DNA from: Novosphingobium acidiphilum DSM 19966
GTDB taxonomy: Bacteria > Pseudomonadota > Alphaproteobacteria > Sphingomonadales > Sphingomonadaceae
Direction of reading: 5' to 3'
NCBI RefSeq assembly: GCF_000429005.1
Contig: NZ_AUBA01000003.1
Coordinates: 124,001 to 188,000 of the forward strand
Length of the DNA: 64,000 nucleotides
In this document: piece after piece, positions 34,649-42,201 of the stretch
Layout of the letters: every line of letters starts with the position of its first letter
Numbering within the stretch: the first letter of the stretch is position 1
The notes under the pieces: model-generated
The model's input: the letters and a program-made list of their open reading frames with translations, nothing else
Told to the model about the DNA's origin: nothing
Databases searched by the model: none
Program-made: the position numbers and the translations under genes

Positions 34649-35119
34649 TCATTCTAGAACGAGTTCCTGTGTAATGGCGTCAATCCGATCACCGTTCAAT
34701 GCGCGATAATACCGAGGCCGTATTCCCACCGCGCGAAAACCATGGCTGGCATAGAGGATACCGGCCGGATTGTTGCGCCGCATTTCCAGAAACAGTCTTT
34801 TCTTGCCGCGCTGGCGGGCATGTTCAATAAATTCCCGCAACAACGCATGGCCTAGTCCCTTGCGCCGCGACTCGGGGGCGATTGCAAACAGCAGCAGTTC
34901 TTCCTCGTCGAGCACTCCGCGCGATAAGTAAAAACCCGCAGCCGGATCACAGGGCTTCAATTCCATCGCGCCATCGTCTGCGATCAGCGCATATTGCGTG
35001 GCCGGCAGCAACAAGGCGTCGCTGACCTGGCGGCGGTTCCACGCTTCGCCGAATTCGGAAGGAAATGCCGAAGTCATGACATCCATGATACGATCAACGT
35101 CGTCGAGCGGATGCACCAT
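34649..35119 (-). CDS. rimI: GNAT N-acetyltransferase RimI
   Basis: Acetylates the N-terminal Ala of ribosomal protein S18 (family role). The 156-residue protein has the acetyl-CoA loop PESRRKGLGHALLREFIEHA and the GNAT C-terminal NNPAGILYASHGFRAVGIRPRYY. It directly follows tsaB (six-base gap), the common tsaB-rimI arrangement. Confidence 0.92.
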   Translation of the reverse strand: MVHPLDDVDRIMDVMTSAFPSEFGEAWNRRQVSDALLLPATQYALIADDGAMELKPCDPAAGFYLSRGVLDEEELLLFAIAPESRRKGLGHALLREFIEHARQRGKKRLFLEMRRNNPAGILYASHGFRAVGIRPRYYRALNGDRIDAITQELVLE

Positions 35120-35125
35120 GCGCGG

Positions 35126-35737
35126 TCAGCCGGGCAAACGTGCATCGGGCGCGCGGCCGTAGACCGGGCTGACCGACGGGCGCCACGCAGCGTGGTCCAA
35201 CAGGCCAAAGCTGCGCGCATCGGGGCGGATCGCCAGGTCGTGCGCGCCGGTGCGCGCGGCCACGGCACCGGCCTGGCTGCCGGCAACGATCGGCGCGCGC
35301 GCCAGGCCGATTACGGCATCGGGCGCGAGCGAGGCCAGCGGTGCAACCACAGCGCCCTGTGCGTCATACGTGGCAAAGAACCATTCGCCATGGCCGCCTG
35401 TCATCACCACATCGATGTCGGAGCCGCCGGATTGCGCACGGGCCATCGCCGCGACCAGATCGAGGCACCCATAGCCGCCGACGTGTGCGCCCCAGGCCAG
35501 GCCCAGTGCACGCGCGGCGGCAATGCCGACGCGTATGCCGGTAAAGCTGCCCGGCCCCAGATTGACCATGATCCGCGCCGCCCGGCCGCGATCGGGCAGA
35601 TCGGCAATCATCGGCACCAACCGTTCGGCATGGCCGCGGCCAAGGTCGACACAGTTTCCGGATAGCAGCATGCCCCGATCGAACAACGCCACCGAACACG
35701 TCTCTGTCGCGCTGTCGATGACAAGCACGCGGGTCAT
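35126..35737 (-). CDS. tsaB: tRNA t6A37 threonylcarbamoyl complex subunit TsaB
   Basis: ASKHA-fold partner of TsaD in t6A37 synthesis. The 203-residue protein has the N-terminal VLVIDSATETCSVALF, VNLGPGSFTGIRVGIAAARAL and GCLDLVAAMA segments that define TsaB. The usual TsaD is elsewhere. Gap of 12 bases from rutE and six bases to rimI indicates one transcript. Confidence 0.95.
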   Translation of the reverse strand: MTRVLVIDSATETCSVALFDRGMLLSGNCVDLGRGHAERLVPMIADLPDRGRAARIMVNLGPGSFTGIRVGIAAARALGLAWGAHVGGYGCLDLVAAMARAQSGGSDIDVVMTGGHGEWFFATYDAQGAVVAPLASLAPDAVIGLARAPIVAGSQAGAVAARTGAHDLAIRPDARSFGLLDHAAWRPSVSPVYGRAPDARLPG

Positions 35738-35749
35738 CGCGGCTGCCGC

Positions 35750-36352
35750 TCAGGCAATGCGGTTGAACATGGCAAAATCGGGGCGGGGGCTGCGCGGGGA
35801 AATCGTGGCGGGATCGCCATAGCCCAGCGTCGAGATGAAATTGGTGCGCACGCGCGGCGTTTCGGCAAAAAACGCGGCGTCCACAGCGCCCTGGTCAAAG
35901 CCCGACATCGGCCCGGTGTCGAGCCCCAGCGCGCGGGCGGCCAGGATGAAATAGGCGCCCTGCAACGATGAATTGCGCAACGCGGACGTTTCGCGCAGCG
36001 CTTCGTTGCCTGCGAACCAGCTTTTGGCGTCGGCGTGGGGGAACAGCCACGGCAGCTGTTCGTGAAAATCCAGATCCATGCCGATAACAGCCGACACCGG
36101 TGCCTTGCGGATCTTGTCGGCATTGGCAGCGCTGGCGGCTGCGGCCAGTTTTTCCTTGGCGTCATCGCTGACGCACCACACGATGCGCGCAGGCAGCTGA
36201 TTGGCCGAGGTCGGTCCCATCTTGAGCAGATCCCAGATCGCGACAAGCTGGTCTTCGGAAACGGGACGGTCGAGATAACCGTTGTAGGTGCGCGCAGTGC
36301 GGAACAATTGGTCAAGCGCGGCATCGGCAAGGGGCTGGGGCATGGCCGGCAC
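35750..36352 (-). CDS. rutE: RutE/malonic-semialdehyde-reductase-type nitroreductase
   Basis: FMN-dependent nitroreductase-fold protein of 200 residues. The N-terminal LFRTARTYNGYLDRPVSEDQL, KMGPTSANQLPARIVW and the C-terminal GPMSGFDQGAVDAAFF...NFISTLGYGD match the RutE/YdfG-linked malonic semialdehyde reductase group. No other rut genes are nearby, so the actual substrate may be different. Between nfu and tsaB in a tight same-strand run. Confidence 0.85.
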   Translation of the reverse strand: MPAMPQPLADAALDQLFRTARTYNGYLDRPVSEDQLVAIWDLLKMGPTSANQLPARIVWCVSDDAKEKLAAAASAANADKIRKAPVSAVIGMDLDFHEQLPWLFPHADAKSWFAGNEALRETSALRNSSLQGAYFILAARALGLDTGPMSGFDQGAVDAAFFAETPRVRTNFISTLGYGDPATISPRSPRPDFAMFNRIA

Positions 36353-36373
36353 GATCCTGTAGGGTCTGGGTGG

Positions 36374-36407
36374 GAAAAATCAGGCGGCGCGAAAAATCAG
36401 GCGGCGC
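36374..36407. repeat. 17-bp perfect tandem duplication at the nfu stop codon
   Basis: Two identical adjacent copies of GAAAAATCAGGCGGCGC (36374-36390 and 36391-36407). The second copy contains the stop codon of the nfu-like gene and the first repeats it downstream, so the duplication lies mostly in the 3' flank. It looks like a replication-slippage event. Confidence 0.9.
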
Positions 36408-36972
36408 GCACTTCGCTCACTTCGGGAACGTAATGCTTGAGCAGCGATTCGATTCCGTTCTTGAGCGTGGCGGTGGACGAGGGGCAGCCCGAACAGGCGC
36501 CCTGCATGCGCAGATAGACAACGCCGTCGCGAAACCCGCGATAGATGATATCGCCGCCATCGTTGGCGACGGCCGGGCGCACGCGGGTTTCGATCAGGTC
36601 CTTGATCTGATCGATGATATCGGCATCGGCCGGATCATCGGCCGGCGCATCGTCGTCTTCGCCCGGAACGGCAAAGTCGGCCACTCCTGCGGCAAACAGC
36701 GGGGTCTGTGTCACGAAATGATCGAGCAGCACCGCCAGCACTTGCGGCTTGGTATCGCTCCACGCCGCGCCGGGCGCAATGGTTACCGACACGAATTCGC
36801 GGCCGAAGAACACGCCCGTCACATCACCCAGTGCAAACAGGCCCTGCGCCAGCGGGGACACCGCGGCCTGTTCGTCGCTGGTGAATTCGCGCGTGCCGGT
36901 GGCCATGACCACTTCGCCGGGCAGAAATTTCAAAGTCGCCGGGTTGGGCGTCGTTTCGGTTTCTATGAACAT
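36397..36972 (-). CDS. nfuA: NfuA/NifU-type Fe-S cluster carrier
   Basis: A 191-residue carrier with the eukaryote/alphaproteobacterial layout: an N-terminal Nfu_N domain (MFIETETTPNPATLKFLPGE) and a C-terminal NifU-like domain with the cluster cysteines in MQGACSGCPSSTATLKNGIE. Two copies of the CxxC in a dimer hold a [4Fe-4S] cluster for apoproteins such as MiaB or MutY (inference). The ATG at 36972 is preferred over 36981. First gene of the nfu-rutE-tsaB-rimI run. Confidence 0.93.
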   Translation of the reverse strand: MFIETETTPNPATLKFLPGEVVMATGTREFTSDEQAAVSPLAQGLFALGDVTGVFFGREFVSVTIAPGAAWSDTKPQVLAVLLDHFVTQTPLFAAGVADFAVPGEDDDAPADDPADADIIDQIKDLIETRVRPAVANDGGDIIYRGFRDGVVYLRMQGACSGCPSSTATLKNGIESLLKHYVPEVSEVRAA

Positions 36973-37125
36973 GCATCGCATTTAGGTGCGGGTCACTTCG
37001 GGTCAAGGGCTGTTGGGGGCGACCGCCAGGTTAATTCGCGGTTTCAGGCGCTTTGGTGCAGAATTTGCGACAGGCAGTCGTTTGCTGTCTGGCGGCATCG
37101 CGCGCCAGCGCCTATGCGCGCGGCC

Positions 37126-37683
37126 ATGAACCACACCTTTGCGCGAATCGCTCTCGCCCTGACCACGCTCGCCGCGCCGATTCCGGCACTGGCAGCGCCC
37201 GCTCCTGCAGCACCTGCGCCGGCCGCGATCATCAAGCTGCCGTTGCAGCCGGTGGTGGCGCCCGATCTGCGCGCGTGTTCGGCCCGCACCGCCTCGGGGC
37301 TGGGCTATACCGTGCTGCGCGATGCGACCGGGCCAAAGCCTGGCAAGACCGATTTCGTGCTGATCGGCTATATCGGCTATCTGGCGACCACCGGTGCGGT
37401 GTTCGATCAGAACCAGGGCACGCCGTTGAGCATCGACAGCGTTATTCCGGGATTTTCCGAAGGCCTGCAACTGATGCCGCGCGGCAGCGTCTATCGCCTG
37501 TGCGTGCCCGCAGCGCTTGGCTATGGCGCCAAGGGTGCCGGTGACGCGATCCCGGCCAATGCCGATCTGGTGTTCCAGATCGAACTGATCGATTCCAAGA
37601 CCGCCGCCGAAGTTGCCGCGATGCGCCAGGCCCAGGAGGCCGGCGCGCCGCAGCCCGCACCCGCGCAGCCTGCCGCACACTGA
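37126..37683 (+). CDS. Exported FKBP-type peptidyl-prolyl isomerase
   Basis: A 185-residue protein with a signal peptide (cut near ALAAP, residue 23), an Ala/Pro linker, and an FKBP domain: YTVLRDATGPKPGKTDFVLIGYIGYL, VIPGFSEGLQLMPRGSVYRLCVPAALGYG and DLVFQIELID. The charged tail ends in a Gln/Pro/Ala stretch. It is a probable periplasmic folding helper. The start at 37126 is chosen; 37114 gives four extra residues. It is separated from the next gene by a small hairpin at 37695-37708. Confidence 0.9.
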   Translation: MNHTFARIALALTTLAAPIPALAAPAPAAPAPAAIIKLPLQPVVAPDLRACSARTASGLGYTVLRDATGPKPGKTDFVLIGYIGYLATTGAVFDQNQGTPLSIDSVIPGFSEGLQLMPRGSVYRLCVPAALGYGAKGAGDAIPANADLVFQIELIDSKTAAEVAAMRQAQEAGAPQPAPAQPAAH

Positions 37684-37775
37684 TTGCCCGCTGGCCCTGC
37701 CCGCAGGGGCTGCGGACACGGCCAGCCAATCCTATTCACTGGCCCTTCATTGTTGTGCGGCCTATAGATCGGGCC

Positions 37776-40670
37776 ATGGTGTCATCGCGTCTGCGCACTG
37801 CGCGTTTCGGTCTTGGTCTGTCGCTCATGGTCGGTGTGGCCCTGCCGCTATCCCCGGCGGTGGCGGCGCCGCCGCCCGATCCGGCGTGGCTGTATGCCGG
37901 ATCGGATGTGCCGCACGATGCGAAATGGACGTTCGGCATCCTGCCCAACGGCCTGCGCTATGCGGTGCGGCATAATGGCGTGCCGCCGGGCCAGATCTCG
38001 ATCCGCATGATCGCCGATGTCGGATCGCTGTACGAAACCGATGCCCAGCGCGGCTATGCCCACCTGATCGAACACCTGACCTTTCGCGATTCCAAATACC
38101 TTAAATCGGGTGAGGCGATCCCCACCTGGCAAAAGCTGGGCGCGACCTTTGGCAGCGACACCAATGCCGAAACCAGCCCGACGCAGACCACCTACAAGCT
38201 CGATCTGCCCAATGCCTCGCCCGAGACGATCGACGAGACGTTCAAGCTGTTGTCGGGGATGATCGCGTCCCCGATCTTTACGCCGCAAGGCGTGAAGACC
38301 GAGGTGCCGATCGTGCTGGCCGAAATGCGCGAACGCCAGGGTGCCGAAAGCCACGTGGTCGAGGCCACGCGCGCCACTTTCTTCAAGGGCCAGCCGCTGG
38401 CCGACCGGTCGCCGATCGGCACGGTCGCCACGCTTGAGGCGGCCACTGCCGCCAGTATCAAGGCGTTTCACGACAAATGGTACCGGCCCGACAACGCGGT
38501 GATTGTCGTGGCCGGCGATGCCGAACCCGCAGCAATGGTGGCAGAAATCACCAAGTGGTTCGGTGACTGGCATGGCGTGGGGCCAAAGCCGCCGCAGCCC
38601 GATTTCGGTGCGCCGCACGCGCCGGGCGGCAGCGATGCCAAACACCCAGGCACGATGCCGGCAGGGCGCGTGCCGTTTGACGAAGCGGCGGTGATTGTCG
38701 AACCCGGCCTGCCGCGCGTGGTCAATGCCGCGATCCTGCGTCCCTGGCACAAGGTCAATGACACGATCGTCTATAACGAGGGCAATATCATCGACCGGCT
38801 GGCGCTGGCGCTGATCAACCGGCGGCTTGAGGCCAAGGCGCGCGGCACCGCCAGCTATCTGGCGGCGTCGGTCGATCAGACCCGGATCAACCGCTCTGCC
38901 GATGCCACGCTGATCACGGTTACGCCGCTGGGTGATGACTGGAAATCGGCGCTGCGCGATGTGCGCGCGGTAATCTCCGATGCGCTGGCCACCCCGCCCA
39001 GCCGCGAAGAAATCGCGCGCGAAGTGGCCGAGTTCGAAATCAGTTACAAAGTCCCGGTTGAAACGCAGGAAACCCAGGCCGGGTCGAAGCTGGCCGACGA
39101 AATTGCCGAAGCCGTCGACATTCGCGAAACCGTGGCCAACCCCGACACGGTCTATGCCATTTTCCGCAAGACCATTCCGCTGTTCACGCCGGCCGCGGTG
39201 CTGGCCCACACGCGCACCTTGTTCGAGGGCACGGTCGAACGTGCGGTGCTGATCACGCCCAAGGCTGACGATGGTACCGCCGCCGATGTGCGCACCGCGA
39301 TGGTGGCGCCGGTCGATGCGGCTGCGGGCAGCCGCATCGCCGCAACCAGCCTGACTTTCGCCGATTTGCCGCCGATCGGAACGCCTGGCCAGGTGGTGGA
39401 CGCGGTGCCGACCGGGCTGCTCGCCATCGAACGCGTAACCCTGTCGAACGGCGTCAAAGTGCTGCTGTGGCCCAACGACGCAGAGCCGGGCCGGATTATC
39501 ATGCGCGTGCGCTTTGGCGGCGGCTATGGCGCGATCGATCCCAAGGACGCCGTCTATGTCTCGCTGGGCGAGGCCGCGCTGATGGACACCGGGTTTGCGA
39601 CCTATGGCCGCGAAGATCTTGACCGGCTGGCTACCGGGCGCAAGCTCAGCCTTGATTTCGATATCGGCGACACCGCATTCGGGTTCTATGCCGACACGCG
39701 CCCGGCGGATCTGGCGGATCAGCTGTATCTGTTTGCAGCCAAGCTGGCGATGCCGCGCTGGGACGATCACCCGGTCACCCGCGCGCTGGCGGCGCTGCGG
39801 CTGAATTACGACAGCACCAACGGATCGCCGATGAAAGTGCTGCAGCGCGATCTGCCCTGGTTGATCCGCGATGGCGATCCGCGCTTTGCCCGGCCCAACC
39901 CGGCCGAACTGGCCAAGGCCACGCCCGAAGGGTTTCGGCGGGTGTGGGAACCGCTGTTGCGCCAGGGGCCGATCGAGGTCGATCTGTTTGGCGATTTCAA
40001 GCGCGAGGACGGCTTGGCCGCGCTGAACCGCACGTTTGGCGCGCTGCCGCTGCGTGCGCCGCTGCCGCCGGCCAATCTGGCACCACATCTGCCCGCGCAT
40101 AACGAAACGCCGCTGGTGCTGACCCATCGCGGCGATCCCGATACCGCAGCGGCGCTGGTGGCCTGGCCCACCGGGGGCGGCCGCGCGGATTTGCGCACTT
40201 CGCGGCAACTGGAATTGCTGTCGCAGATATTCCAGAACCGGCTGTTTGACGTGATGCGCGAAAAGATCGGCGCAAGTTATGCCCCGCAGGTCAATTCGTC
40301 GTGGCCGCTCGATCTGTCATCGGGCGGGTATTTCGCTGCGACCACGCAATTGCGCCCGCGCGATCTGCCTGCATTCTTTGCCGCCGCCGATACGATTGCC
40401 GCGGATCTGGTGGCCAATCCGCCCAGCGCCGATGAAATCGCGCGTGTGACCGAACCGATGAAGCAATGGATCACGCGGCTGTCCACCGGCAACGGGTTCT
40501 ACCTCGACCAGTTGCAGGGCGGGGCCAGCGAACCGCGCAAGCTGGCCGACCTGCGATCGATCCTGGTCGATTCGGCAACCACCACGCCCGAGGCGATGCA
40601 GGAACTGGCGCGCCACTATTTGAAGCCGGATGCAACCTGGAAAGTCGAAGTGGTGCCCGAAAAGCACTGA
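37776..40670 (+). CDS. Exported M16 zinc metallopeptidase (two-lobed pitrilysin type)
   Basis: A 964-residue periplasmic protease with a signal peptide (about 27 residues) and four M16 repeats in two halves. The inverted zinc motif HLIEH is at residues 96-100, with the distal Glu near 176 in VLAEMRERQ; the second half (from about 560, LSNGVKVLLWPNDAEPGR) lacks the zinc motif, as usual. It probably degrades periplasmic peptides. The start at 37776 is preferred over 37755. Its stop codon lies in a large palindrome shared with the next intergenic region. Confidence 0.93.
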   Translation: MVSSRLRTARFGLGLSLMVGVALPLSPAVAAPPPDPAWLYAGSDVPHDAKWTFGILPNGLRYAVRHNGVPPGQISIRMIADVGSLYETDAQRGYAHLIEHLTFRDSKYLKSGEAIPTWQKLGATFGSDTNAETSPTQTTYKLDLPNASPETIDETFKLLSGMIASPIFTPQGVKTEVPIVLAEMRERQGAESHVVEATRATFFKGQPLADRSPIGTVATLEAATAASIKAFHDKWYRPDNAVIVVAGDAEPAAMVAEITKWFGDWHGVGPKPPQPDFGAPHAPGGSDAKHPGTMPAGRVPFDEAAVIVEPGLPRVVNAAILRPWHKVNDTIVYNEGNIIDRLALALINRRLEAKARGTASYLAASVDQTRINRSADATLITVTPLGDDWKSALRDVRAVISDALATPPSREEIAREVAEFEISYKVPVETQETQAGSKLADEIAEAVDIRETVANPDTVYAIFRKTIPLFTPAAVLAHTRTLFEGTVERAVLITPKADDGTAADVRTAMVAPVDAAAGSRIAATSLTFADLPPIGTPGQVVDAVPTGLLAIERVTLSNGVKVLLWPNDAEPGRIIMRVRFGGGYGAIDPKDAVYVSLGEAALMDTGFATYGREDLDRLATGRKLSLDFDIGDTAFGFYADTRPADLADQLYLFAAKLAMPRWDDHPVTRALAALRLNYDSTNGSPMKVLQRDLPWLIRDGDPRFARPNPAELAKATPEGFRRVWEPLLRQGPIEVDLFGDFKREDGLAALNRTFGALPLRAPLPPANLAPHLPAHNETPLVLTHRGDPDTAAALVAWPTGGGRADLRTSRQLELLSQIFQNRLFDVMREKIGASYAPQVNSSWPLDLSSGGYFAATTQLRPRDLPAFFAAADTIAADLVANPPSADEIARVTEPMKQWITRLSTGNGFYLDQLQGGASEPRKLADLRSILVDSATTTPEAMQELARHYLKPDATWKVEVVPEKH

Positions 40671-40699
40671 TTTGCGCAATTTGATTGCGCAAATCAGTG
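40665..40699. promoter_or_regulatory. 15-bp perfect palindrome over the M16 stop codon
   Basis: Arms 40665-40679 and 40685-40699 are perfectly complementary (left arm CACTGATTTGCGCAA) around the loop TTTGA, and the TGA stop of the M16 peptidase is inside the left arm. There is no T-run after it, so it may be a Rho-assisted terminator or an operator for aroG, which starts 90 bases further on. Confidence 0.5.
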
Positions 40700-40789
40700 T
40701 AATCGGAACGCTGCCTTTGCTTTTGGAGCATGCCACGCCTATTTGCGCACTTCGGCCGACACCCGGCCGGAACGCAAGGACGAGGAACA

Positions 40790-42163
40790 GTGGCAAGCAA
40801 CTGGAATGCACACAGCTGGCGCGGGCACGAGGCACGGCATCTGCCGGTCTATCCCGACATGGACAAGCTTGCGGCGGTGGAAACCACGCTGACCAGCTTT
40901 CCCCCGCTGGTGTTTGCAGGCGAGGCGCGCGCGCTCAAGGCCGATCTGGCCGAAGTGGCCGCGGGCCGGGCATTTCTGCTCCAGGGCGGCGATTGCGCCG
41001 AAAGCTTTGCCGAATTCCACCCCAACAACATCCGCGATACGTTCCGCGTGCTGTTGCAGATGGCGGTGATCCTGACCTTTGCCAGCAAGCAGCCGGTGAT
41101 CAAGGTCGGGCGCATGGCCGGCCAATTTGCCAAGCCGCGCTCGTCGCCTATGGAAAAAATCGGCGATGTCGAATTGCCGAGCTATCTTGGCGACAACATC
41201 AACGGCATCGATTTCACGCCCGAACAGCGCATCCCCGATCCCGAACGGATGCTGCGCGCCTATAGCCAGGCGGCGGCCACGCTCAATCTGCTGCGCGCGT
41301 TTGCGACCGGCGGTTATGCCAATCTGCGCCAGGTGCACCAGTGGACGCTCGATCATATCGGCAAAAGCCCGTGGGCGGCCAAATTTGGCGAAATGGCCGA
41401 CAAGATCGGCGAAGCGCTGGATTTCATGCAGGCCTGCGGGGTGAATCCCGCAACCGTGCCGCAATTGCAGGGCACCAGTTTCTTCACCAGCCACGAAGCG
41501 CTGCTGCTGCCTTATGAAGAGGCGATGACGCGGCAGGATTCGCTGACCGGCAAATGGTACGACACCAGCGCGCATATGCTGTGGATCGGTGATCGCACCC
41601 GGTTCGAAGGATCGGCGCATGTCGAATTCCTGCGCGGGGTCGACAATCCGATCGGCGTGAAATGCGGCCCCAGCCTGACCGCAGACGTGCTGATCCGGCT
41701 GCTTGATACGCTGAACCCGTCGCGCGAGGCGGGGCGGATTACGCTGATCAGCCGGTTTGGCCATGACAAGGTCGAGGCCGGGCTGCCCCCGCTGGTGCGC
41801 GCGATTGCGCGCGAAGGCCATCCGGTGGTGTGGTCATGCGATCCGATGCACGGCAATGTGATCAAGGCCGACAACGGTTACAAGACGCGGCCCTTCGATC
41901 GCATCCTGCGCGAAGTTGAAGGCTTTTTTGCGGTGCATCGCGCCGAAGGCACCCATGCCGGCGGCATCCATATCGAAATGACCGGGCGCGATGTCACCGA
42001 ATGTACCGGTGGCGCGGTGGCGATCAGCGAAGCGGGTCTGGCCGATCGGTATCACACCCATTGCGATCCCCGGCTGAACGCCGCGCAATCGCTGGAGCTC
42101 GCCTTTCTGCTGGCCGAAGCGATCAACCTGGAACGCGCCGGCCAGAAGGCGCAGGCCGCCTGA
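40790..42163 (+). CDS. aroG: Class II 3-deoxy-7-phosphoheptulonate (DAHP) synthase
   Basis: First step of the shikimate pathway. The 457-residue protein is the plant-like class II type: AFLLQGGDCAESFAEF, PVIKVGRMAGQFAKPRSSP, GTSFFTSHEALLLPYEEA, MLWIGDRTRFEGSAHVEF, NPIGVKCGPS and VWSCDPMHGN with the metal His/Glu in GGIHIEMTGRDVTECTGG. The GTG at 40790 has AAGGACGAGG upstream; the ATG at 40730 is too far and lacks family residues. The 3' end is followed by a palindromic terminator and partly duplicated near 44.9 kb. Confidence 0.95.
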   Translation: MASNWNAHSWRGHEARHLPVYPDMDKLAAVETTLTSFPPLVFAGEARALKADLAEVAAGRAFLLQGGDCAESFAEFHPNNIRDTFRVLLQMAVILTFASKQPVIKVGRMAGQFAKPRSSPMEKIGDVELPSYLGDNINGIDFTPEQRIPDPERMLRAYSQAAATLNLLRAFATGGYANLRQVHQWTLDHIGKSPWAAKFGEMADKIGEALDFMQACGVNPATVPQLQGTSFFTSHEALLLPYEEAMTRQDSLTGKWYDTSAHMLWIGDRTRFEGSAHVEFLRGVDNPIGVKCGPSLTADVLIRLLDTLNPSREAGRITLISRFGHDKVEAGLPPLVRAIAREGHPVVWSCDPMHGNVIKADNGYKTRPFDRILREVEGFFAVHRAEGTHAGGIHIEMTGRDVTECTGGAVAISEAGLADRYHTHCDPRLNAAQSLELAFLLAEAINLERAGQKAQAA

Positions 42164-42169
42164 TACAGA

Positions 42170-42195
42170 CCGGGTGCGGCGATCGCCGCACCCGG
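42170..42195. terminator. Palindromic bidirectional terminator after aroG
   Basis: A perfect 26-base palindrome with 11-base arms CCGGGTGCGGC (42170-42180) and complement (42185-42195) around GATC. It lies between the convergent ends of aroG and the first TonB receptor gene, so it could end both. Almost the same element occurs at 44954-44979. Confidence 0.7.
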
Positions 42196-42201
42196 CCATG
42201 G

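Noticed and set aside
37695..37708. Small hairpin CCCTGC/GCAGGG after the FKBP gene as a terminator
   Set aside because: Only six base pairs with a two-base loop, no T-run; too weak to annotate as a feature.
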